Part shown: positions 25,308-33,037 of the stretch, piece by piece
How the letters are laid out: every line of letters begins with the position of its first letter
Numbering within the stretch: the stretch's first letter is position 1
DNA from: CAYZXK01 sp964482395
GTDB lineage: Bacteria > Planctomycetota > Phycisphaerae > UBA1845 > Fen-1342
Direction: 5' to 3'
Assembly (NCBI GenBank): GCA_964482395.1
Contig: CAYZXK010000064.1
Location: 1-37,220, forward strand
Length of the DNA: 37,220 nt
The notes under the pieces: generated by a model
The model's input: only the letters and a program-made list of their open reading frames with translations
Databases searched by the model: none
Told to the model about the DNA's origin: nothing
Program-made: the position numbers and the translations under genes

Positions 25308-26726
25308 GTGTTTGGATCAGCTGCGGAGGCACTGAAGTACATCAAAGACCGGCAGATTGTGATGGTCGATCTGAAGATCGTCGGGCTGACCGGTCAGTGG
25401 ATGCATTTGACCATTCCGGCCCGGCAATTCACCGCCAGGCATTTCGAGGAAGGGGTGGGCTACGATGGGTCGTCCGGTTCGGGCTTCACCACGGTGGAGG
25501 CCGGGGATGTCAATGCCGTCCCGCGGCCGCAGACCGCGTTTCTCGACCCGTTCTGGGAGCAGACCACCATCAGCTTCCTGTGCGATACGGTGACCGCGGA
25601 CACCCACGAGCCGTTCCCGAGCGACCCGCGTGGGATCGCCGCCCGGGCGGTGGCGTACATGCAATCGACCGGGATCGCCGACCAGGCTTGGATGGGACCG
25701 GAGTTCGAGTTTCACGTTTTGGACCGGGTGGACATCGTGCATGAGCCCTATCACACGCTGGTCCACATCGAGTCTTCGGAGATCACGCCTAAGGGGCTGT
25801 CGCCGGCCATTCCGCACAAGGGCGGATATTTCCGGGTGCCGCCGACGGAACACTTTCACGATCTGCGCTCAGAGATCACCCTGACCTTGGAATCCATGGG
25901 GATTCCGGTCAGGTACCATCACCATGAGGTGGGCGCCAGCGGCCAGTGCGAGATCGAGGTCAATCTGACGCCGCTGCTGGAGGCGGCGGACCAGGCCATG
26001 ATCATCAAGTACGTGGTGAAGAACCTGGCCCGCAAACACGGCAAACTGGCCACCTTCATGCCCAAGCCGATTTTCGGGGAGGCCGGCAACGGCCTGCACG
26101 TGCACCAGAGGCTCACCAGGCAGGGCCGGCCGCTGTTCTACGACGAGCAGCGCCGCAATTATGCCCACCTGAGCGATCTGGCGCTGCACTACGTCGGCGG
26201 CCTGCTCAAGCACGGGGCGGCTTTGACCGCCCTGACCAACCCGTCCACCAATTCATACAAGCGGCTGGTGGAAGGTTACGAGGCTCCGGTCAAGCTGTTT
26301 TTCTCACTGGCCAATCGGTCGGCCGCCATTCGCGTGCCGAAATACGCCGTTCACCCCGAGGACAAGCGGATCGAATATCGCCCGCCGGACTTCACCTGCA
26401 ACGTCTACCTGGCGTTGGCCGGAATGCTGCTGGCTGGTCTGGACGGGATTCAGACTCGGCTCGACCCCGGCCAGCACAACTTCGGCCCGTTCGACGTGGA
26501 CATCGGCAAAGAGGATCGGGGGTTCCACAGCCGGCTGGCTTCGGTGCCGCGCTCGCTGGACGACGCGTTGACCGCTCTCCAGCAGGACCACGATTTTCTT
26601 CTCAAGGGGGGAGTCTTCGGCGAGGATTTCATTCGGACCTGGATCGAGAGCAAGCGGAGCAAAGAGGCTTGGCCAATGGCGATTCGGCCCCACCCGTACG
26701 AATATCAGTTGTACCTGGATGCCTGA
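25308..26726 (+). CDS. glnA: Glutamine synthetase type I, adenylylation site absent
   Basis: This ATP-dependent ammonia-assimilating enzyme of about 472 residues has the type I motifs GYDGSS, GPEFEFHVLD, RYHHHEVGASGQCEIE, GEAGNGLHVHQRL, NPSTNSYKRLVEGYEAPV, RSAAIRVP and RIEYRPPDFTCNVYLALAGML. In regulated GSI-beta enzymes the segment after GLDGI contains NLYDLPPEE with the adenylylated Tyr. Here the aligned stretch is FGPFDVDIGKEDRG with no Tyr. GTG 25308 was preferred because AAAGGAG ends nine bases upstream; an in-frame ATG at 25299 directly abuts that site. The redoxin lipoprotein gene follows after 24 nt. Confidence 0.92.
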   Translation: MFGSAAEALKYIKDRQIVMVDLKIVGLTGQWMHLTIPARQFTARHFEEGVGYDGSSGSGFTTVEAGDVNAVPRPQTAFLDPFWEQTTISFLCDTVTADTHEPFPSDPRGIAARAVAYMQSTGIADQAWMGPEFEFHVLDRVDIVHEPYHTLVHIESSEITPKGLSPAIPHKGGYFRVPPTEHFHDLRSEITLTLESMGIPVRYHHHEVGASGQCEIEVNLTPLLEAADQAMIIKYVVKNLARKHGKLATFMPKPIFGEAGNGLHVHQRLTRQGRPLFYDEQRRNYAHLSDLALHYVGGLLKHGAALTALTNPSTNSYKRLVEGYEAPVKLFFSLANRSAAIRVPKYAVHPEDKRIEYRPPDFTCNVYLALAGMLLAGLDGIQTRLDPGQHNFGPFDVDIGKEDRGFHSRLASVPRSLDDALTALQQDHDFLLKGGVFGEDFIRTWIESKRSKEAWPMAIRPHPYEYQLYLDA

Positions 26727-26750
26727 GGGCGCGGCCCGGAGGAATCAGTC

Positions 26751-27578
26751 ATGTCGATTGTCAGGTGTGTGGACGCCAGATGCCGATTAGTCTGGCTGAC
26801 TGCCGGTCTGGGACTGTGGTTGGCCAGCGGGGGCTGCGCCCGGCCGGAGCCGGGCCCCGGTGCCTCCAGACCCGACGCCGCGCGGGCGGCTGTTCCCGCC
26901 ACACTGGCGGCCCGCTTGCAGGCCTACGACGCGAGCTGGAAGGCCTCGAATCTGCCGCAGAAGATCCGGTTGCAGGAGGATCATATTCAGCAGCTCAGGC
27001 AGTCGGGGATCCTCGAGCGGGCACTGAAGGTGGGGGCGGCAGCGCCGCTCTGGCAGCTCCCGGATGCCGACGGCCAGACGATCAGTCTGGCGGAGTTGCT
27101 GGAAGCGGGGTCGGTCGTCCTGCTGTGGTACCGCGGCGGGTGGTCGCCGCATTGCGTGGTCCAGCTCCGGGCCTACTCCGAGGTCTGGCCCCAGCTTCGC
27201 GAGCTGAAGGCCACGCTGGTTGCCATCAGTCCTCAAACCCCGGAAAACTCGCTGATGACCCGGGAGCTGGCCCAGCTCGATTTCCCGGTGCTCAGTGATG
27301 TGGGCAACCGAGTGGCCCGGCAATACGGGCTCGTCTATCAGATGCCGCCCAACCTGGTGGCCGAACTGATCGGCGCCGATCTGCGAGAGTACAACGGCGA
27401 CGCTTCGAACGAGCTGCCGCTGGCGGCGACCTACGTTATCGGTCCCGACGGAATCATCTGTTACGCCTTCCTCGACGCGGACTACCGCAAGCGGGCCGAG
27501 CCGACCGACGTGCTGGCCGCGCTACGCGAGATTCCGGCTCCCGAGTTTAAGCCAGAGCCGACCGAGCCAGGTCGATAA
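26751..27578 (+). CDS. AhpC/TSA-fold redoxin-like putative lipoprotein, first active-site Cys lost
   Basis: The 275-residue product has an N-terminal hydrophobic signal ending in a Cys (LWLASGGC, Cys29; the lipobox is imperfect), an Ala/Pro linker and a thioredoxin-fold domain from about residue 93. The domain contains VGAAAPLWQLPDADGQTISL, VVLLWYRGGWSPHC and an AATYVIGPDGIICYAF strand. Family members usually have YRGGWCPYC. Here the first Cys is Ser132 and only Cys135 remains, so classical peroxidase chemistry through the first Cys is not expected. GGAGG eight bases before the ATG supports the start. It is co-transcribed with glnA. Confidence 0.8.
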   Translation: MSIVRCVDARCRLVWLTAGLGLWLASGGCARPEPGPGASRPDAARAAVPATLAARLQAYDASWKASNLPQKIRLQEDHIQQLRQSGILERALKVGAAAPLWQLPDADGQTISLAELLEAGSVVLLWYRGGWSPHCVVQLRAYSEVWPQLRELKATLVAISPQTPENSLMTRELAQLDFPVLSDVGNRVARQYGLVYQMPPNLVAELIGADLREYNGDASNELPLAATYVIGPDGIICYAFLDADYRKRAEPTDVLAALREIPAPEFKPEPTEPGR

Positions 27579-27594
27579 CTCGCGCCCCAATCGC

Positions 27595-27632
27595 CCGGCC
27601 TGGCAGCGGGTAGCGGCGGAGCTTCAGGCCGG
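27595..27632. terminator. Hairpin between convergent redoxin and deoC genes
   Basis: CCGGCCTG at 27595-27602 pairs with CAGGCCGG at 27625-27632, with a 22-nt loop. One arm includes the deoC stop codon region. It could serve as a bidirectional terminator in this 45-nt convergent gap, but no T-tract follows on either strand. Confidence 0.25.
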
Positions 27633-28310
27633 CAGGCCCAGAATGACGTGGATGCTGGCGGACAGACCCAGGCGGTCGGCTCCGGCTTCCAGCATTGCCA
27701 AGGCGGTTGGCAGGTCGCGGATGCCGCCGGCGGCTTTGATCTTCAGACCGCGAGCATGCCGCCTGAGCAGCGCCACGTGAGCGACCGTTGCGCCGCCGGC
27801 CGGGTGAAAGCCGGTCGAAGTCTTGACGAAATCCGCTCCCGCGCGGGCGGCGCTCTGGCATCCCAGGATGATTTGCTGCTCCGTGAGGGCCCGGGTTTCG
27901 AGGATGACTTTTATGACCGCGTCCGGGTCAACCCGACGGGCACTCTCGACCACGGTTTCGATGTCGCGCACCACCGCGTCGGTCTGTCCGCCGATCAGGG
28001 CACCCAGGTTGACCACCATATCGATCTCGCGAGCCCCATCCTCGATCGCGCCGGTGGCTTCATAGGCTTTAGCGTCGCTGCTGGAAGCACCGAGCGGAAA
28101 CCCGACCACACTGGCCACCACGGTCGGGCTGTCGGCCAGTCGGGAGGCGCAGAGCCGGACCCAGTACGGGTTGACGCAAGCGGCGGCGAAGCGGCACTGA
28201 AGACATTCCTCGCACAGGCGCTCGATCTGCTCCTGGGTGGCCTCGGGCTTGAGCAAAGTGTGGTCGATCAGGCGAGCCAGTTCGGCGCGGGTCTTGGGCA
28301 AATCAGGCAT
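27624..28310 (-). CDS. deoC: Deoxyribose-phosphate aldolase
   Basis: This 228-residue class I aldolase cleaves 2-deoxyribose 5-phosphate to glyceraldehyde 3-phosphate and acetaldehyde. The Schiff-base lysine is Lys163 in GADFVKTSTGF and the second catalytic lysine Lys192 in IKAAGGIRD. The acid residue is in EIDMVVNLGAL (Asp97). Other family segments are LIDHTLLKPEAT and VVGFPLGA. Its start overlaps the upstream SPFH-like/propeller gene by 8 nt, making it the last gene of the ESCRT-like cluster by arrangement, although its metabolic role is unrelated. Confidence 0.94.
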   Translation of the reverse strand: MPDLPKTRAELARLIDHTLLKPEATQEQIERLCEECLQCRFAAACVNPYWVRLCASRLADSPTVVASVVGFPLGASSSDAKAYEATGAIEDGAREIDMVVNLGALIGGQTDAVVRDIETVVESARRVDPDAVIKVILETRALTEQQIILGCQSAARAGADFVKTSTGFHPAGGATVAHVALLRRHARGLKIKAAGGIRDLPTALAMLEAGADRLGLSASIHVILGLPA

Positions 28311-30066
28311 TTAATGCCCCCAAGGGTTCTGGTCGCCCCACCAGGATGCAGGCGTCCTGAACCAGTCGCCCCAGCATCCGGGCGACAGGCACTTCGCGTC
28401 CGCGGCGGGCCGGCAGGCTGCCGTTCAGCAAGATCAGCCGGTCTCGTTGCTCAGACAAAGCCAGCAGAGCATCGTCACAAGCCCAGGTCCGCCGCACCGG
28501 CACGTCCACGTCCAGAAGCCGCGATACCAGGCCCTCGTCGGGATAGACCGCGCACACGCCTTCCATTCCGGCGGGGATTACCAGCTCGATCAGGTCGTCC
28601 CAGCGCCGGGCGGCGATGGATTCGATCGGGGCTGAGGTCCGATAAACGGTTGACCACTGCTCCGCGCTGCGGTCCCAGCAGGCCAGGGTGCCGCGTGCGG
28701 TCCCGACGAACAGCCGATCTTCCAGGACTGCCAGGCAATGGATACTGCTGTCAGTCGGCGACGATTGCCACAGCTTCTGCCCGGTCAAATCGTAGGCCAG
28801 TACCAGGTTATCGCCGGCCAGCAGCACCCGCTGGGGGTCTTGGGCCGTGGCCGCCCGGATGGTCTTCGGGACACCGCCGGCCGGCTCAAGCATAGGTCGC
28901 GCCTCGGCCGGGTCCGATAGCTCCCACGACCAGGCTCCCAGTTGGGAATGGGAGGCCACCACCCGCGCTCCACAAATGGCGACCGCGTTGAAACCGGTGC
29001 GTGGGGTTGGGCGGTTCGGGACGGGGTAGGTACGGCATAACTGCCCAGTCGTGGGACAAAGCGTGTACACCCCGCATGCCGCACCGACCAGCAGCAGGTT
29101 AGTGGCGGGGTCGAAGGTGACGGAGCGGAGGCCGCCCAGCTCGCCCGGAAGTGCGAGCTGACGGAGGATGCGCTCCGGGTCGGCCGGATCCAGGAACACA
29201 CATTCCCGGTCGGTAATCACGACCAAGGCCTGAGCGGTCGTGCGGTTGGGAGTGATTCGCCAGAGGCTTTCCAGCAGCCGGCCTCGTTCACCGGGCGTCA
29301 GGGTGGGCAAGAGGTCCCGCCAGCGGAGAGTGCCGTCGACCTCGGCCGCCGCCTTCAACTTCGAAAGGACTCCGGCGAGATCGTCCAGGCGACGCTGGGT
29401 AGCCGCCAAGGCGGCCCGCTCCACCATGTCGCGAGCTTGCAGCTCCTCCAGTCGACGCTGGGTGGCCAGACGCAGGGTCTCTTGCCGCGCCAGACTCTCG
29501 CTGGAAAACGTCAGTTGGCCGATTTGTTCGAGTACCAGGCCGGCTGAGAAGAGGAAACGCTTCAGTTCGTCGCGCAGCCGGCCAAACAGCTCCTGGCGGA
29601 AGTCGCCTGTGACCAATTCGCGGGCCGGGTGGCTGCGGATGAGGCCCTTCAGGGCCGCGTCCGCTCCGGATGCCTTCACCGCCTCTGCCAGAGCGGTTGC
29701 CGTCAGAAGCCCGTCAGCCAGCAGGGCCCGGTGCAGACTGGCGATCTCGTCGTCGCGGGCCGGGCAGGCGAGCAGCAGTTCGGCCCCGGCCCGCACCAGG
29801 TGGCCATCGGCTGCCGGCACGTCCGTGACATCCAGCGGGACCGCGTTCGGCTGGTTCCGCACCAGGACCAGAATGTCAGTGGCGTCCGGGCGGGGGTCGT
29901 CGCCGGCGGGCAGGAAACGGCGTCGGCCGTCGGGCTTGATTAGCAACCCCATCCATCCTTCGGGAATCGGCGTCTGGGAGAAGCGACTGCGCGGCCAATC
30001 GGCACCCCTGCAACACAAGGCCACGATCTGCGGGTCGGTCAGGTTGGTTGCCAACTCGCGAGTCAT
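28303..30066 (-). CDS. SPFH-like / coiled-coil / beta-propeller protein
   Basis: The 587-residue protein has three parts. Residues about 30-190 show the pattern of an SPFH (band 7) domain: IPEGWMGLLIKPDGRRRFL, VPAADGHLVRAGAELLL, ELVTGDFRQELFGRLRDEL and a GLVLEQIGQLTFSS strand. Residues about 190-250 form a charged coiled coil with the repeat ATQRRLEEL/ATQRRLDDL. Residues about 270-575 contain repeated short beta motifs typical of a WD40/YVTN-like propeller (SVTFDPATNLLLVGAA, HCLAVLEDRLFVGTARG). There is no signal peptide or membrane helix. Such proteins scaffold membranes. It lies 108 nt after the TM2 gene in the ESCRT-like cluster. The SPFH call is inference from pattern; the propeller is more secure. 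Confidence 0.6.
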   Translation of the reverse strand: MTRELATNLTDPQIVALCCRGADWPRSRFSQTPIPEGWMGLLIKPDGRRRFLPAGDDPRPDATDILVLVRNQPNAVPLDVTDVPAADGHLVRAGAELLLACPARDDEIASLHRALLADGLLTATALAEAVKASGADAALKGLIRSHPARELVTGDFRQELFGRLRDELKRFLFSAGLVLEQIGQLTFSSESLARQETLRLATQRRLEELQARDMVERAALAATQRRLDDLAGVLSKLKAAAEVDGTLRWRDLLPTLTPGERGRLLESLWRITPNRTTAQALVVITDRECVFLDPADPERILRQLALPGELGGLRSVTFDPATNLLLVGAACGVYTLCPTTGQLCRTYPVPNRPTPRTGFNAVAICGARVVASHSQLGAWSWELSDPAEARPMLEPAGGVPKTIRAATAQDPQRVLLAGDNLVLAYDLTGQKLWQSSPTDSSIHCLAVLEDRLFVGTARGTLACWDRSAEQWSTVYRTSAPIESIAARRWDDLIELVIPAGMEGVCAVYPDEGLVSRLLDVDVPVRRTWACDDALLALSEQRDRLILLNGSLPARRGREVPVARMLGRLVQDACILVGRPEPLGALNA

Positions 30067-30174
30067 CGGCGGGCCTCGGTTCTCCTTACGCCTTGGTCTG
30101 ACACGTCAGTCCAAGTAGGGTCCGGCCCGAATGCAGGCCGGCACGCTACCGGCGCCGGACTGGGAGCACCGGCG

Positions 30175-30402
30175 TTACGGGAGTTGCCAGCTTCCGACGC
30201 CGGCCAGCTCGCGGTTCTTGCGCTCGATCATACCGGGGATGAGAAACAGGTCGAGCACCAGGCCGATTCCGAGTAAGCCCCAGGTGAACAACCAGATGGT
30301 TCCGGTGATGTACCTGCCGGCATAGAAGCGGTGCACGCCGGCGACGCCGACTATGCACAAGGCCCACAGGCCGTAGGCGATCCCGACTGAGCGCATGTTC
30401 AC
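30175..30402 (-). CDS. TM2-domain membrane protein
   Basis: The 75-residue protein consists of a TM2 domain: helix one (IAYGLWALCIVGVAGVHRFYAG) with the GVHRFYAG motif, a tight turn, and helix two (IWLFTWGLLGIGLVLDLFLI) ending in the typical D-x-FLIPGM. TM2 proteins are small two-helix inner-membrane proteins often found beside kinases or zinc-ribbon genes. Its GTG start overlaps the AAA ATPase stop by 4 nt (GTGA); an ATG two codons later is possible. Close coupling suggests it may be the membrane partner of the ATPase. Confidence 0.85.
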   Translation of the reverse strand: MNMRSVGIAYGLWALCIVGVAGVHRFYAGRYITGTIWLFTWGLLGIGLVLDLFLIPGMIERKNRELAGVGSWQLP

Positions 30403-31523
30403 TGCTCCGCGGCCCAGCGTTCGAACTTCTCCACGTCTTTGCGGCTGACCGAGGGCGGCGTGTCGGCGATCACCGCCTGGAGGTCCGCCATGGTTATATT
30501 ACGCGGGGGAGATCCGGCGATGGATTCGAGGAACGGGCGGGTCGCGGCCCGCTCGGCGATGGCCTTGATGTCGGCCCCGCTGTAGCCGGCGGTCATCTCC
30601 GCCAGCTTGGCCAGGTCGACGTCGTCGGCCAGCGGGCGCTTGCCCAGATAAATCTCGAAGAGCTTGAAGCGTGCTTCGGCATCCGGCAGCGGGATGTAAA
30701 TCTTGGCGTCGAGCCGGCCGGGTCGCAGCATGGCCGGGTCCAGGCTCCAGGGCTCGTTGGTGGCGCCGAGGAACATGAGAGCCCGGTCGGGTTTGCGGTC
30801 GAAACCCTCGATTTCCTGGAGGATTTGCGGCACCACCCGCTGCATGACGGTCGATTGCTGGTCGCGCCGCCGGGGAACCAGGGCCTCGACCTCGTCCATG
30901 AAGATCACCGATTTCTTCTCGCTCTTGGCCGCGTCGAAGAGCTTCTTGACGTTCTGTTCGGCCTCGCCAACCCACTTGCTCATGATGTGGGCTGGGCTGA
31001 TGACGAACATGGTGGCGTCCAGCTCGCAGGCGATGGCCTTGGCGAACATGGTCTTTCCGGTTCCGGGGGGGCCGTAGAGCAGCAGGCCGCCGCCGACGCT
31101 GATGCCGTAACGCTGGGCCAGGTCGGGATGCTGGAACGGGTAGATCATCTTGAGGCAGATTTCGTCTTTCACCTCGTCCAGGCCGGCGATCGCCGCGAAA
31201 CGGACGTTGGGTTTCTCGCGAACGATCCAGTCCTCGGGTCGGGCTCCGGAGTCGGCATCTTCCCGGGCCCGCTCGCCGCGGGAGGGTCGGCCGGCCTCGC
31301 CCCGTGCGATTCGCCGGTCGCATTCCTTGGCCAGCTCGATCAGTTCCCGGGCGTAGGCTTCCTGCTCGGCCCGCTGCCTGGGGTCGGTGTTTTCCTCGGC
31401 GATCTCGATCATGCACTCGGCGGCCTGGATGAGATAGGGTCGGGCGCCGAGGTAGTCACCAGCCCGGAGGGCAGCCAGTCCCTTGTCCTTCAGACGCTTG
31501 AATGTGGCGAAGGTGGCGGGCAT
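30399..31523 (-). CDS. Vps4/katanin-type AAA ATPase with MIT-like N-terminal domain
   Basis: This is a 374-residue single-ring AAA ATPase. Residues 1-75 form a predicted three-helix bundle (FKRLKDKGLAALRAGDYLGA, then LIQAAECMIEIAEE, then AYARELIELAKECDRRI) with the spacing of an MIT domain. The AAA module has Walker A GPPGTGKT (151-158), Walker B VIFMDE (206-211), sensor 1 LGATN and RPGRLD (267-272). Pore loop 1 is SKWVGEAE (182-189). The Trp-containing SKW(V/M)GE(S/A)E motif is characteristic of the Vps4/katanin/spastin clade. The C-terminus (PPSVSRKDVEKFERWAAEQ) matches the clade's closing helix. The Vps4 beta domain is not apparent. Predicted role: disassembly of the ESCRT-III-like polymer encoded upstream. 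Confidence 0.85.
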   Translation of the reverse strand: MPATFATFKRLKDKGLAALRAGDYLGARPYLIQAAECMIEIAEENTDPRQRAEQEAYARELIELAKECDRRIARGEAGRPSRGERAREDADSGARPEDWIVREKPNVRFAAIAGLDEVKDEICLKMIYPFQHPDLAQRYGISVGGGLLLYGPPGTGKTMFAKAIACELDATMFVISPAHIMSKWVGEAEQNVKKLFDAAKSEKKSVIFMDEVEALVPRRRDQQSTVMQRVVPQILQEIEGFDRKPDRALMFLGATNEPWSLDPAMLRPGRLDAKIYIPLPDAEARFKLFEIYLGKRPLADDVDLAKLAEMTAGYSGADIKAIAERAATRPFLESIAGSPPRNITMADLQAVIADTPPSVSRKDVEKFERWAAEQ

Positions 31524-31655
31524 TCAGGCGTGGGCCTCAGTGGGAATACGTCCGATAACCAACTGCCCGACCCGCTCAGCCCGGCCCCAGGCCGCGTGTG
31601 CTTGGCCGGCGGGTCGGCCGCCGGACCTGCCGTGCCGGTCGGATCCAGAAGGCAT

Positions 31656-32264
31656 CTATTTGGTCTCCTTCAGTCCCTGGCCTTTGAGTTGGGCCAGTTC
31701 GGCCCGCAGAGCGCTCATCTGTTGGGCTTCGCGGGCCTGCTCGACCTGCTCCTCGGCCTCGATCATGCGGTCGATTTCCTCGTCGGTGACCGCTTCGGCG
31801 GGAGCCCGGGAGACGTCCGCCGCCGCGGACTCTTCCAGGCCCTCCAGGAACATCGCCATCCGTTCCTCCATGGACTGCGACTGCATCATGGCCCGCTCCC
31901 AATCCATCTGGGTCTTGAGCAGGTCGGTATCGCCATACAGCCGGCTGACCTCGGCGGCCATGGTTTTCATGGCCATTGCGAAGTCGGCGGTAGCCTCGGC
32001 CTGGCGTTTGATCAGCAGGGCGTTCTTGACCGCCAGCAGTTGCCGTTCGAGCATCCGCTTGATGGTGGCGGTCTTCTTGAGCGAGTTGCGGATGAACTGA
32101 TAGGCGGCCTGGTCGCCGATCTGTTTGGCCTGTCGGGCATTCTTGATGAACTCGTCGGCGAACTTGTTCTGCTCGGCGATGGACTTCTCGATCCGCCGAA
32201 TGCCCTGGCGGATCTTCATGTCGCGTTCCAGCCGGCGTTCTTCCTTGGACTTGAAGAGGGCCAT
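31656..32264 (-). CDS. ESCRT-III (Snf7/CHMP)-like protein with acidic MIM-like tail
   Basis: This 202-residue, almost entirely helical protein has a basic N-terminus (FKSKEERRLERDMKIRQG) and a long helical hairpin at about 17-100. The second strand reads SLKKTATIKRMLERQLLAVK and then KRQAEATADFAMAMKTMAAE, closely following the CHMP pattern of helix 2-helix 3. A further helix at about 113-145 (KTQMDWERAMMQSQSMEERM) precedes an acidic tail with DEEIDRMIEAEEQVEQA (161-177), similar to MIT-interacting motifs. Charge polarity (basic front, acidic back) is that of ESCRT-III subunits, which polymerise on membranes. It sits 132 nt upstream of the Vps4-like ATPase. The family call is pattern-based. 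Confidence 0.68.
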   Translation of the reverse strand: MALFKSKEERRLERDMKIRQGIRRIEKSIAEQNKFADEFIKNARQAKQIGDQAAYQFIRNSLKKTATIKRMLERQLLAVKNALLIKRQAEATADFAMAMKTMAAEVSRLYGDTDLLKTQMDWERAMMQSQSMEERMAMFLEGLEESAAADVSRAPAEAVTDEEIDRMIEAEEQVEQAREAQQMSALRAELAQLKGQGLKETK

Positions 32265-32292
32265 ACTTACCTCGTGGGAAGGTCCGCTCCGG

Positions 32293-32892
32293 CTACACCT
32301 CCGCTCCCCGCTCGCGCACCCGGCGTTCGGCCTCGTCGAAGGCGGCCTGCGTGTCCTTGATCAGCCCGGCGTCCATGTCGTTCCAGATCCGCAGCAGTTC
32401 CTGGCCGGCCGGGGAAAGGCTGGCAGCCGCTTCCTCGGCCTGGGCCCCCAGGGCCAGAATCTCGTCCAGCCGCTGCTGGTACATTTCGGTCGTGATCTGC
32501 TCGTTCTCGATCAGCCGGGCGATCAGCGTCAGGTCGGCCGGGCGGATGGTCAGGCCGACCGCCCAGGTCCGGCCCGCGGGCAAATTCTCCCGAAGCATCC
32601 GCAGTCGCGACACGGTCAGCAGCTCCTTGCTGCGGATGTTGAGCTGCCGGGCCACCATCATTTGCTCGGCATGTAGCAGATCGAACTGCTGAGCATAGGT
32701 CCGGCGCATCTCCGGGGTTTTCTCTTTTGCGCCCTGCTCGACGATTTTCTGCTTGTCGGCCGCCAGCTTGCGGATCCGGGCCTGCATCCGGTCCCGCTCG
32801 CTGGCCAGCAGCATTTCCTGGGCCCGCAGCTCGGAGACGCTCATGCCGGACAGACTCTTGCGCTTGCTCGTCAGCCATTCGAAGAAGTTCAT
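32293..32892 (-). CDS. Helical-hairpin protein, possible second ESCRT-III/PspA-like subunit
   Basis: The 199-residue protein is predicted to be all helical: an amphipathic N-terminus (MNFFEWLTSKRKSL), a long helix at about 18-53, a Lys/Glu-rich turn, and a second long helix at about 61-104 (MRRTYAQQFDLLHAEQMMVA). After a short beta-like break (VGLTIRP) come helices at 118-155 and 160-198. An N-terminal amphipathic segment followed by a coiled-coil hairpin is the layout of PspA/Vipp1/ESCRT-III proteins, but no signature motif is seen. It lies 28 nt upstream of the Snf7-like gene and is surely co-transcribed. The function is inferred mainly from context. Confidence 0.5.
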   Translation of the reverse strand: MNFFEWLTSKRKSLSGMSVSELRAQEMLLASERDRMQARIRKLAADKQKIVEQGAKEKTPEMRRTYAQQFDLLHAEQMMVARQLNIRSKELLTVSRLRMLRENLPAGRTWAVGLTIRPADLTLIARLIENEQITTEMYQQRLDEILALGAQAEEAAASLSPAGQELLRIWNDMDAGLIKDTQAAFDEAERRVRERGAEV

Positions 32893-33037
32893 GGTGGTTT
32901 GCCTATCGTTGTACCTGTCCCGGCCTGCCCGGCGGGGCCGGTCTGCTCGGGACCTTCAGGCGGGGCAGCGGCCTGGATCGGCCGCGCTGGCCGGCGCTTC
33001 GGGTTTTGAGGTCGGTGGCAGGGTTGCACGTGCGCAT

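Noticed and set aside
30825..32360. 511-codon plus-strand open frame antisense to the AAA ATPase and Snf7-like genes
   Set aside because: Spans two real minus-strand genes and their gap, no ribosome-binding site or domain; composition effect.
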